Below, piece after piece: positions 1 through 7,865 of a stretch of 64,000 bases of DNA. The notes under the pieces are model-generated. The model was given only the letters and a program-made list of their open reading frames with translations. It was not told the DNA's origin and made no database searches. The position numbers were made by a program, and so were the translations under genes. This DNA comes from an uncultured Bacteroidia bacterium. GTDB taxonomy: Bacteria > Bacteroidota > Bacteroidia > Bacteroidales > Prolixibacteraceae. The stretch is from contig CAIUAN010000034.1 of NCBI GenBank assembly GCA_903897145.1, positions 1 through 64,000 of the forward strand, given 5' to 3'. Numbering within the stretch: position 1 is the first letter of the stretch; each line of letters starts with the position of its first letter.

Positions 1-662
1 ATGATATTATTGTGATTATCACCTATTATCTGAACTTCAACATGACGTGCATTTTGAATGTATTGTTCCGCAAAGATGGTTCCATTTCCAAAATAGTTCA
101 AGGCCATACGCGATGATTTCTCCATTTTCTGATGAAGATCATCTAATGAATGAACCAATTCCATTCCCTTTCCGCCACCTCCAAAAGCAGCTTTAATTAA
201 AATTGGAAAATCAAGTTGGGTATCTTGGGTCGAAGAATTTGTAAAATTCAATTCATAAGACTTAGCCATTGGGATTCCTAGACTAGAAACAAATTTCTTG
301 GCCTCCGGCTTGCTGCTCATCAGACTTAATACTTCAGAAGAAGGCCCAATAAATAAGATTCCATTCTCTTCGCAGGCTTTTGCGAAAGCAGGATCCTCCG
401 ATAAGAAGCCATATCCTGGGTGGATAGCTTGAACATCAGTAGACTTAGCGACACTTATTATCTTTGCAATATCCAGAAAGGTGGAGGTCAATGATCCATC
501 TCCTAAGCTGACCTTCTGATCGGCTAATGAGACATAAGAAGAATTACTTTCACTCTCGACATAGATAGCTACGGTCTTAATCCCTAATTTATTGGCCGAA
601 CGAATAATTCGCAATGCGATTTCTCCTCTATTCGCAATTAATATTTTGGATATCAAACTCAT
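1..662 (-). CDS. liuA: Acyl-CoA carboxylase biotin carboxylase subunit, probably 3-methylcrotonyl-CoA carboxylase alpha (partial)
   Basis: Reading the minus strand from the ATG at 662 gives about 220 residues with no stop before the window edge, so only the N-terminus is present. It opens with the biotin carboxylase signature ILIANRGEIALRIIRSA (about residues 7-23), followed by IHPGYGFLSED, and reaches the glycine-rich ATP-grasp loop IKAAFGGGGKGM. These enzymes use ATP and bicarbonate to carboxylate biotin for transfer to an acyl-CoA. The gene is last in a run with an E1 dehydrogenase, a methylcrotonyl-CoA carboxylase beta subunit and an enoyl-CoA hydratase, which points to leucine degradation. 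The N-terminus alone cannot separate it from propionyl- or acetyl-CoA carboxylase; the specific name rests on context. The biotinyl domain would lie outside the window. Confidence 0.85.
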   Translation of the reverse strand, partial: MSLISKILIANRGEIALRIIRSANKLGIKTVAIYVESESNSSYVSLADQKVSLGDGSLTSTFLDIAKIISVAKSTDVQAIHPGYGFLSEDPAFAKACEENGILFIGPSSEVLSLMSSKPEAKKFVSSLGIPMAKSYELNFTNSSTQDTQLDFPILIKAAFGGGGKGMELVHSLDDLHQKMEKSSRMALNYFGNGTIFAEQYIQNARHVEVQIIGDNHNNI

Positions 663-711
663 TTATATCGTAAATGCTAAAGTCTTTTTTTTATAATAAT
701 AAGTCAGTAAC

Positions 712-1500
712 TTATTTGTTCCAATTAGGCTTTCTTTTCTCTAGAAAAGCTGTAAAACCTTCTCTGGCTTCCGGCGATACTCTTGTTTTAGCCAATAATT
801 GAGGAAGTGAATCTTTGAACGGAGAAATATTGTTCATGACAAGCTTATTTAAAAGCTTTTTTGATTCGATAATAGCTTGAGTTCCATTGTATAAAATCTG
901 GGTGGTGATTTTATACAATTCTAAATCAAGTTTTTCTTCTGAATCGTATGAATTATTGACTAAATTTAAATCCATTGCATTGGGCCCATCAAAGAGTTTT
1001 GCCGTAAAAATTAACTCTTTTAATTGCGAATGGTTTATTTTCAGTAACAAGTAAGGTGTGATCGTAGCTGCCACAACTCCTAATTTGGCTTCACTGAGGA
1101 CAAACTTGGAATCATTAACGCAGTATGCCAGATCACAACTTGCGATAATTCCGATAGCACCGCCATAGGCGTTTCCATGAATTGCGGCTATGATAACTTT
1201 ACTACTTGAATAAATGGTACTGAAAAGTTGTGCTAAAGTTTGACACTCTTTTAAATTTTCTTCAGGAGTAAGTGTAAAAGATTTTTTCATCCAGGACAAA
1301 TCGGCTCCGGAGCAGAAGGATTTTCCTTCGCCACGTAAGACAACGATCCGGATAGAAGGATTATTTTCTATTTCATTAAATATTGAAATAATCTCTTCTA
1401 TCATAATGTTATTTAATGCATTATGAACGTCAGGTCTTGCAAAATAAATTGTCGCAATCTGATCTTTTTCGATGTATTTTAATGTGGTGTATGTTAACAT
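712..1500 (-). CDS. liuC: Enoyl-CoA hydratase/isomerase family, probable methylglutaconyl-CoA hydratase
   Basis: This is a 262-residue crotonase-fold protein, normal length for the family. Visible features are the N-terminal RPDVHNALN segment, the oxyanion-hole motif CSGADLSWM, the central IAAIHGNAYGGAIGIIASCD signature and a FVLSEAKLGVVAATI segment carrying the expected catalytic glutamate. The last segment resembles LiuC-type hydratases more than short-chain crotonases (recalled, not searched). The predicted reaction is hydration of 3-methylglutaconyl-CoA to HMG-CoA in the cytoplasm. It lies 108 bp after the carboxylase beta gene and 49 bp before the biotin carboxylase, consistent with one operon. 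Substrate assignment is inferred from neighbours. Confidence 0.83.
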   Translation of the reverse strand: MLTYTTLKYIEKDQIATIYFARPDVHNALNNIMIEEIISIFNEIENNPSIRIVVLRGEGKSFCSGADLSWMKKSFTLTPEENLKECQTLAQLFSTIYSSSKVIIAAIHGNAYGGAIGIIASCDLAYCVNDSKFVLSEAKLGVVAATITPYLLLKINHSQLKELIFTAKLFDGPNAMDLNLVNNSYDSEEKLDLELYKITTQILYNGTQAIIESKKLLNKLVMNNISPFKDSLPQLLAKTRVSPEAREGFTAFLEKRKPNWNK

Positions 1501-1608
1501 CTTTAGGCTCTAAATTTTGGTTTATTCTGTGGTTGCTAGCTTAGGTAATACCTTTAATAGAATGTAATAATAGACTTGTTTTCGAGATGTTGGAGGGCTG
1601 AGACCTTG

Positions 1609-3174
1609 TTACATTCGATAGATTCCATTTTGTGGCAACGGAGTCTTTTTATTTGAAGATATTGCAATGGCAAGTCCGACTATAGATCTAGTGTCCTTTG
1701 GATCAATAATTCCATCATCCCAAAGTCTTGAAGTACTGTAATACGCAGAGCTTTCCAGTTCAAATTGAGTAACTAGATCGTTGTTTTGATCAGTCCCTTT
1801 ACTTTTGATTGAATTTAATACATCCTGTGCTTGCTGGCCGCCCATAACACCAATCTTGGAATTTGGCCACATGAACAGAAAATTAGGATTGTAGGCTCTG
1901 CCAGCCATCGCATAGTTTCCAGCACCAAAAGAACCACCAATTACGACTGTTATTTTTGGAACCACAGAGGTAGCTACTGCGTGAATCAGTTTAGCCCCAT
2001 TGCGAGCTATGCCTTCATGTTCGTACTTTTTACCGACAATAAAACCGGTAATATTCTGTAAAAAGAGAAGTGGTATCTTTCTGAAATTACATATTTCAAT
2101 AAAATGAGCGCCTTTTAGTGAGGCCTCAGAGGTTAAAAAGCCATTATTAGCAATTATTCCAACTGGAAAACCCATTATTCTGGCATAGCCTGTGATCAAC
2201 GTAGTGCCATAATCTTTTTTGAAATGTTCAAATTGACTTCCATCGGTAATTCGTGCGATAATCTCCAGAATATCGATGGGTTTTTTCAGGTCAATCGGTG
2301 CAAAACCATACAAATCATGGGCCTTATAGAGCGGTTCTTCTAACGGAAATGGTTCAAAAGACTGGGAATCGCTTTGTGGTATCGATTCAAAGATATTTCG
2401 ACAGATACGAATCGCATCTATTTCATTTTCAGCTATATGATCTGCGACACCAGATATTGCAGTGTGTACGAACGCACCGCCTAGCTCTTCTGCTGTTACC
2501 TCTTCGCCTGTTGCGGCCTTCACAAGGGGCGGTCCTCCAATAAATATGGTGCCTTGATTTTTTACGATGATTGTCTCATCGCTCATCGCTGGAACGTAAG
2601 CTCCTCCAGCGGTACATGAGCCCATCACAATCGATATCTGAGGAATACCCAATGCCGACATTTGCGACTGATTGTAGAATATACGACCAAAACCATCTTG
2701 ATCAGGAAATATTCTTGCTTGTTCAGGTAAAAATATTCCACCTGAATCGACTAAATAAACACATGGAAGGTAATTTTGCAAGGCAATCTCTTGAGCGCGT
2801 AAGTGTTTTTTAACCGTTTCGTGAATATAGGTACCCCCTTTAACAGTTGCATCATTGGCAATAATTAGGCATGTTTTGCCCTGTATTTTCCCGATTCCAG
2901 TAATGATTCCAGCAGAAGGGAATTGGTTATCATATTGACCGTAAGCGGCTAATGTTGAAAGCTCTAGAAAAGGTGTCTGCTCATCCACCAGCAAATCAAT
3001 TCGTGTTCGTGCGGTCAATTTACCTCTTGAGAGATGCTTCTGGACAGCTGAATCTTCATCCCGATGAATAGTTTCATTCATTCGAGAATTAAAAATGTCC
3101 ATCAAGGCTTGATAGGACTCAACTCTTGCTTGAAATTGATCCTCTGATTGAATATGGGATAAAATCTTCTTCAA
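1609..3174 (-). CDS. liuB: 3-methylcrotonyl-CoA carboxylase beta subunit (carboxyltransferase)
   Basis: This 521-residue carboxyltransferase shows the methylcrotonyl-CoA carboxylase-type core: NDATVKGGTYIHETVKKHL, then VYLVDSGGIFLPEQARIFPD, then MGSCTAGGAYVPAMSDE. The C-terminal half carries GGSFGAGNYAMAGRAYNPNF. Length and motifs fit the beta subunit that moves the carboxyl group from biotin to 3-methylcrotonyl-CoA, giving 3-methylglutaconyl-CoA. Geranyl-CoA carboxylase is a close relative, but the leucine-pathway context favours methylcrotonyl-CoA. The start is 14 bp after the stop of the fused E1 gene, so co-transcription is very likely. No residue appears to be missing. Confidence 0.9.
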   Translation of the reverse strand: MKKILSHIQSEDQFQARVESYQALMDIFNSRMNETIHRDEDSAVQKHLSRGKLTARTRIDLLVDEQTPFLELSTLAAYGQYDNQFPSAGIITGIGKIQGKTCLIIANDATVKGGTYIHETVKKHLRAQEIALQNYLPCVYLVDSGGIFLPEQARIFPDQDGFGRIFYNQSQMSALGIPQISIVMGSCTAGGAYVPAMSDETIIVKNQGTIFIGGPPLVKAATGEEVTAEELGGAFVHTAISGVADHIAENEIDAIRICRNIFESIPQSDSQSFEPFPLEEPLYKAHDLYGFAPIDLKKPIDILEIIARITDGSQFEHFKKDYGTTLITGYARIMGFPVGIIANNGFLTSEASLKGAHFIEICNFRKIPLLFLQNITGFIVGKKYEHEGIARNGAKLIHAVATSVVPKITVVIGGSFGAGNYAMAGRAYNPNFLFMWPNSKIGVMGGQQAQDVLNSIKSKGTDQNNDLVTQFELESSAYYSTSRLWDDGIIDPKDTRSIVGLAIAISSNKKTPLPQNGIYRM

Positions 3175-3188
3175 TTTAAATGTTTTTA

Positions 3189-5609
3189 TCAGTCGTAAAG
3201 ACCAGGAAATTTATCCGGATTTACTTCGTTCATTATTTGATACACAGCCTCTATAACAGTTTCTGTGTTAGGTTTTGAGAAATATTCTCCGTCTGTGCCA
3301 TAAGCTCCTCTATGAACTTTTGCGGTGTGTGTTCTAGGTGAACACTCAAGGAATTTAAATGCTTTTTGCTCTTCGATCACTTTTTGCATCATAAATGCAG
3401 TAGCTCCTCCAGGAACATCTTCATCAACAAAGAGTATTTTTTTAGTCTTTTGAACCGAACGGCTAATAATATGTTGAGTATCAAAAGGTATTAAGGTTTG
3501 AACATCAATTAATTCAACATCTATTCCTAAGGTTTTCAGACGATTAACAGCACTATGAGCGACAGTGACATTCCATCCATAGGTGACTAATGTTAGATCT
3601 GTTCCTGTTTCAATAATCTCCGGCACTCCCAATGGAACTGTAAACTCACCTAGGTTTTTAGGAAGATTTTCTCGAATGTAATACCCCTTTAATGGTTCAA
3701 TCACTAAAGCTGGATTATGAATTTTAAGTAGCATGTTGTAGAAGCCTGCAGCTTGAGTCATATTTCTAGGGACACATATATTGACTCCTGTCAGTGATCC
3801 GAGTAGCATGCTCATTGGTGATCCAGAATGCCACATTCCTTGCAATTGATGACCCCTGGTGCGAATGATTAGTGGAGCGATCTGCTGACCAGCTGATCGG
3901 TAGTATAAAGTCGATAAATCGTCGGATATAGTTGGTAAGGCATATAACAAGTAGTCGAGGTATTGGATTTCTGCGATAGGTCTAAATCCTCTAAGTGCCA
4001 GTCCTATTCCTTGTCCTATGATAGTTGCCTCGCGAATGCCCGTATCTCCAACACGATGTGCTCCATATTTGGCTTGCATACCTTTTAAGCCTTGGTTTAC
4101 ATCACCAAGTTTCCCCGTGTCCTCACCAAAGGTTATTAACAAAGGATATTTTGCAAATAAGACATCAAAATTATGATTTAAAATTTCATGAGCTGGCACG
4201 GAGTCTGGTTCTTCATCATAGCTGGCTTTGATCTCATTTGTGGCATTGAAGATGTCTAAATCATTGAAAACATGAGTATTGTATTTCTCTTTTCCTTTAA
4301 GTTCAATTTTTGATATCCAATTAGAGAGATTTCGTTTGTTCTTCTGAACCGAAAGGTCACCATGCATGGACCGCAATTGTGTTTTTGCCAGGGCCAGTAA
4401 TTTTTTCCTAGTAGGGAAGGCGGCAGCAAGAACTTGTTCAAGTTCGTTCTCGATTTTCGATTGAACAACGCTATCCTCTATTCCAATAGAATCAATTAAA
4501 TCTTGCAACTCAGCTTTTTCTTCTTCGAACTCCTGAATAAAAGATTGCCAAGCTAGATCTTTTGCCATTCGCGCGCGCTCCGATGCTTTTTTCTCTAAGC
4601 CTTCAATGGTGTCTAAGTCTGCAAGATTTTGCTTAATAATCCACTCTCTAAAGATCAGTATTGGATCGTGGGCTTTCTCCCAAGCAATTCGCTTGTCGCT
4701 CTTATAGCGCTCATGGGATCCAGATGTTGAATGTCCAAGAGGTTGCGTCAGATGAGTTATGTGAAATACCACAGGAGTATGTTGTTCGCGACAAATGCGG
4801 ATTCCTTTTTCAAAGGTTTCTATTAATGCTGCGTAGTCGTATCCGGGACAAACAAGTATTTTACAGCCTAGGTCATTCTCGTCAGTTTCGAATCCCTTTA
4901 AAGCCTTAGAAATACTGGCCTTAGCGGTTTGCACTTCAACCGGAACACTGATGCCAAAGCCATCATCATAAACGGTAATAGCCAATGGAACTTGCATGAC
5001 ACATGCTGCATTGATGGTTTCAAAAAACATCCCTTCAGAAGTACTCGATTCTCCAATGGTGCCAAATGCAACTTCGTTACCAGTAACTTTATCGGATAGG
5101 TATTGTCCTAATTCAGGATGCTCTCTAACAACTTTGGATGCTTGCGCTAAGCCGAGAAGTCGTGGCATTTGACCTCCGGTAGAAGAAACATCAGCAGAAG
5201 AGTTTTTTTGATTTAGTAGATTATCAATTCCAACACCAGCTGTGAATGTCTTGGTAGAGTGATGATTATTAAAGTTACGACCTCCAGTAGCAGGATTATT
5301 AGCTAGGTCAGTATCTCCATAGATCTGAGCGAAGAACTCTTCAGGAGCTAATAAGTCAGCAGCCATCATAAAGGTTTGATCTCTATAATACCCTGATCTC
5401 CAGTCGCCCTTTTGAAAAAACTTAGCGTATGCTATTTGAGCTAGCTCTTTACCATCCCCGAAAATACCAAAATGGGCACGACCTGCATGCACCTCTTTAC
5501 GCCCTAATATACTTAGCTGTCGACTAAGATAAGCAGTGTAGTAGTCACTAATAGCAACCTCTTTGGTAATGATCGTTGATACTTTTTGTTTCTCTTCTTT
5601 CAGATGCAT
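3189..5609 (-). CDS. Fused alpha/beta 2-oxoacid (branched-chain) dehydrogenase E1, long form
   Basis: The 806-residue protein joins an E1-alpha half (about residues 1-460) to an E1-beta half (about 480-806). The alpha half has the thiamine diphosphate region GTIGESSTSEGMFFETINA followed by VYDDGFGISVP, so the usual GDG...NN is written GES...DDG. The beta half begins around LITFGEDTGKLGDVNQGL and ends with the transketolase C-terminal segment containing FVDEDVPGGATAFMMQ. It is first in the leucine-degradation operon, which supports decarboxylation of branched-chain 2-oxoacids. No E2 or E3 gene is adjacent; the only E2 in the window is at 60.3-61.6 kb next to a second fused E1. Substrate preference is inferred. 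Confidence 0.85.
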   Translation of the reverse strand: MHLKEEKQKVSTIITKEVAISDYYTAYLSRQLSILGRKEVHAGRAHFGIFGDGKELAQIAYAKFFQKGDWRSGYYRDQTFMMAADLLAPEEFFAQIYGDTDLANNPATGGRNFNNHHSTKTFTAGVGIDNLLNQKNSSADVSSTGGQMPRLLGLAQASKVVREHPELGQYLSDKVTGNEVAFGTIGESSTSEGMFFETINAACVMQVPLAITVYDDGFGISVPVEVQTAKASISKALKGFETDENDLGCKILVCPGYDYAALIETFEKGIRICREQHTPVVFHITHLTQPLGHSTSGSHERYKSDKRIAWEKAHDPILIFREWIIKQNLADLDTIEGLEKKASERARMAKDLAWQSFIQEFEEEKAELQDLIDSIGIEDSVVQSKIENELEQVLAAAFPTRKKLLALAKTQLRSMHGDLSVQKNKRNLSNWISKIELKGKEKYNTHVFNDLDIFNATNEIKASYDEEPDSVPAHEILNHNFDVLFAKYPLLITFGEDTGKLGDVNQGLKGMQAKYGAHRVGDTGIREATIIGQGIGLALRGFRPIAEIQYLDYLLYALPTISDDLSTLYYRSAGQQIAPLIIRTRGHQLQGMWHSGSPMSMLLGSLTGVNICVPRNMTQAAGFYNMLLKIHNPALVIEPLKGYYIRENLPKNLGEFTVPLGVPEIIETGTDLTLVTYGWNVTVAHSAVNRLKTLGIDVELIDVQTLIPFDTQHIISRSVQKTKKILFVDEDVPGGATAFMMQKVIEEQKAFKFLECSPRTHTAKVHRGAYGTDGEYFSKPNTETVIEAVYQIMNEVNPDKFPGLYD

Positions 5610-5700
5610 ATTAAATTTTAAAAATTAAATATCAATCATCTCAGCCCTGTTAAAATAACCACTAGCTGCAATTAACGTTCTATTTATCCAGGATATTTCA

Positions 5701-6204
5701 TTAGTCTACCAGGAGTTCATTTTCAAAGCCTTGCTGCAAAGCAACCATCTTAAGTGCTGTAACTGCTGCTTCATCCCCTTTATTTCCTAGTTTACCTCCA
5801 GCTCTGTCACTAGCTTGTTGTTGATTTTCTGTTGTTAAGACACCGAAAATAACGGGAAGGTTGTATTTTATATTTAGATCCGTAGCACCTTGAGCCACAC
5901 CTTGACAAATAAAATCAAAATGACGTGTTTCACCTTGAATCACGCATCCCAATAAGATCACAGCATCTACGTCGGTATACTCCGCAAAAAACTGACCACC
6001 TAAGGTTAATTCAAAACTGCCTGGAACATGTTTAATATGTATGTTTTCTTGCTTGACGCCATGTTTCACTAGTGTTTTAGATGCACCATCTGCCAATGCA
6101 CCAGTGATTTCATAATTCCATTCTGAAACTACAATACCAAATTTCATCGCATTCCCCTGAGGAACAGAATTCAGATCGTAAGTAGAAAGATTTACTGTAG
6201 CCAT
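5701..6204 (-). CDS. ribH: 6,7-dimethyl-8-ribityllumazine synthase
   Basis: A 167-residue lumazine synthase, the penultimate enzyme of riboflavin synthesis, condensing a ribityl-aminouracil with dihydroxybutanone phosphate. Family segments seen are [16 protein letters not shown] near the N-terminus, [32 protein letters not shown] (with the catalytic-region His) and [11 protein letters not shown]. The length is slightly above the bacterial norm because of a short N-terminal extension. No FMN riboswitch is seen upstream. It stands as a single gene between the catabolic operon and ywbE; a candidate promoter lies at 6224-6260. Confidence 0.95.
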   Translation of the reverse strand: MATVNLSTYDLNSVPQGNAMKFGIVVSEWNYEITGALADGASKTLVKHGVKQENIHIKHVPGSFELTLGGQFFAEYTDVDAVILLGCVIQGETRHFDFICQGVAQGATDLNIKYNLPVIFGVLTTENQQQASDRAGGKLGNKGDEAAVTALKMVALQQGFENELLVD

Positions 6205-6223
6205 TCTAATATTTATTTTTTTA

Positions 6224-6260
6224 CAAAATTAACAAGAAATATGTCAAAAGTCGCCCAAAA
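6224..6260 (-). promoter_or_regulatory. Candidate Bacteroidota promoter of ribH
   Basis: On the minus strand TTTTG is followed after 24 bases by TAATTTTG, close to the Bacteroidota consensus TTG-N17-23-TAnnTTTG. It would start transcription about 10 bases before the ribH ATG. The spacer is one base longer than usual, so support is moderate. Confidence 0.4.
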
Positions 6261-6330
6261 GCTTGCTTAAGACCTTAACTTCTTGTGAATCTTAATCAAT
6301 ACGATTCGTTTATAGTCTTGCAAAAGTCTG

Positions 6331-6534
6331 TTATTTATTCTCAGACTTAATTTCCTTAACTCGACCAACTGCGCCATTTGTCAATCTGACTTTTATACCA
6401 TGCGGATGATGCGAACTGCTAGTCAGGATGTTCTGAACAATGCCAGTCGTTAGAGTTCCTGAACGCTGGTGCTCTTTTAGCACGATGCTTACAGCTTCTC
6501 CGAGCCTAATATTGCTTCTATCTCTTCCATCCAT
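6331..6534 (-). CDS. YwbE family small protein
   Basis: A 67-residue protein beginning MDGRDRSNIRLGEAVSIVLK and continuing with HQRSGTLTTGIVQNILT, then HPHGIKVRL and GRVKEI. This is the compact beta-rich pattern of the conserved YwbE family (DUF2196), whose function is not known to me. The whole family length is present. It is 127 bp upstream of ribH on the same strand and may be transcribed separately, because a ribH promoter candidate lies between them. Confidence 0.85.
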   Translation of the reverse strand: MDGRDRSNIRLGEAVSIVLKEHQRSGTLTTGIVQNILTSSSHHPHGIKVRLTNGAVGRVKEIKSENK

Positions 6535-6794
6535 AACTTAGCTAAAACTAATAATTATATCTCTTTTGGACAAGTGATTTTAAAGAATTGAGTAAAATAA
6601 ATAGATTGACGAACCCTATTCTTTAGAAATGAAGACATAATATAGGTCCAATTATTTTAATCTTGAGATTGTATTTATTATTCAAGGATAGTTTAAGATA
6701 ATTGAGAAATGAGAAATCAAATTAATAAAAAGCATATTGAGAATTTCAAAGGTGTGATAACCCACTTCTAATTGATTTTTAGTCAATCATACAT

Positions 6795-7865
6795 CTATTT
6801 AAAGCAAAATGAACCTGGAATAATGCCTGTTTTAAAGCTATCTAGTTTAGCTCCAAATGTTGAATACCGATAAATAACCCCTTGTTGCTGATAATCAATG
6901 GCATCACCGATATAAAGATCTGAATTTTGAGGGTCTACGCCTACCGTATAAAAAAGATGAGTTCCTAAATTTATAAATGGGCTATTGTTGATAGACTCCT
7001 GCAGTATCGGTTGCTTCCAAACCCCATTACTAAGATATACTAAGGTGTCTTTCGTTCCATTTATAGCTAATCGCGAGGGGGTGGCATCCGCAGATAAGGA
7101 AAAACTTTTTTCAATAATTCTGCTTGAGGTATTAATGCGCTGAAGCACCGGCGTTCTTTTTGAAGTCCCCGTTTTTGACCAGCCTCCATCACACAAGATC
7201 CATAGCTTATTTAACTTATCTAAAGCGAGGCCTGCCGGCTGAATTCCAACTTTAATGGAGTCAACTACTTGGTTTAATTTGGTGTCAATAACTAGAATTG
7301 TATTGTCAAACGACCAACAGCTCACGTAAAGCCGATCATTAATCTCAACCATATGCTCTGTAGATGGATGGCCAGGTGTCTTAATTGAACCCGTAATTTG
7401 ATAATTCTGTGGATTGAAAATTGTTATTTTTCCAGCATAAAGATCTGTTATATAGCCATTACCATTGTTTGAAAAGAAAATATTTCGGGGGGAGACTAAT
7501 CCCGTTATTTTCTGAACATATTTTCCAGTACGACTGTCTATCACATAAATTTTCCCCGAATTATTGATCACGATAAAACCTAAATTATTGTGTATAATCA
7601 TGGACTGAGCGACATCTCCAAGTGGAAGGCCATTGATTTTATAGAACAGGTCAAGTTGCACTTTTTTAGTTGCTGGATCATAGTAGGATAGGGAAGCGTT
7701 TCCATACATGAAATTTCCTTCATTCACGATAAACAAACCTTTGTTAGCCAAGGCAATAGATTGACTTCCAGTCCATGAGTCGTCTTTCATGCAACTAACA
7801 AGTGTAAATTGCAAGGCAATCAATAGTCCTGATATAAGTAGATAATACTTCATACTAAAAGTCAT
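6795..7865 (-). CDS. BtuG-like surface beta-propeller lipoprotein (YncE/DUF5074 type)
   Basis: The 356-residue product has a lipoprotein signal ending LQFTLVSC (lipid Cys near residue 26), with the more natural start at the fifth residue (MKYYLL). The rest is a string of propeller-like blades: FIVNEGNFMYGNASLSYYDP, then YVIDSRTGKYVQKI, FNPQNYQITGSIKT and LVIDTKLNQVVDSIKVG. In gut Bacteroides, BtuG is a surface propeller lipoprotein that captures B12 and caps BtuB. This gene is third in a cobalamin-riboswitch operon directly after a BtuB-like receptor, so that role is a strong inference here. Its start overlaps the receptor stop by up to 11 bp, indicating coupled translation. Confidence 0.78.
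   Translation of the reverse strand: MTFSMKYYLLISGLLIALQFTLVSCMKDDSWTGSQSIALANKGLFIVNEGNFMYGNASLSYYDPATKKVQLDLFYKINGLPLGDVAQSMIIHNNLGFIVINNSGKIYVIDSRTGKYVQKITGLVSPRNIFFSNNGNGYITDLYAGKITIFNPQNYQITGSIKTPGHPSTEHMVEINDRLYVSCWSFDNTILVIDTKLNQVVDSIKVGIQPAGLALDKLNKLWILCDGGWSKTGTSKRTPVLQRINTSSRIIEKSFSLSADATPSRLAINGTKDTLVYLSNGVWKQPILQESINNSPFINLGTHLFYTVGVDPQNSDLYIGDAIDYQQQGVIYRYSTFGAKLDSFKTGIIPGSFCFK

Noticed and set aside
5610-6330. FMN riboswitch near ribH
   Set aside because: None of the conserved RFN blocks are present upstream of ribH on either strand.
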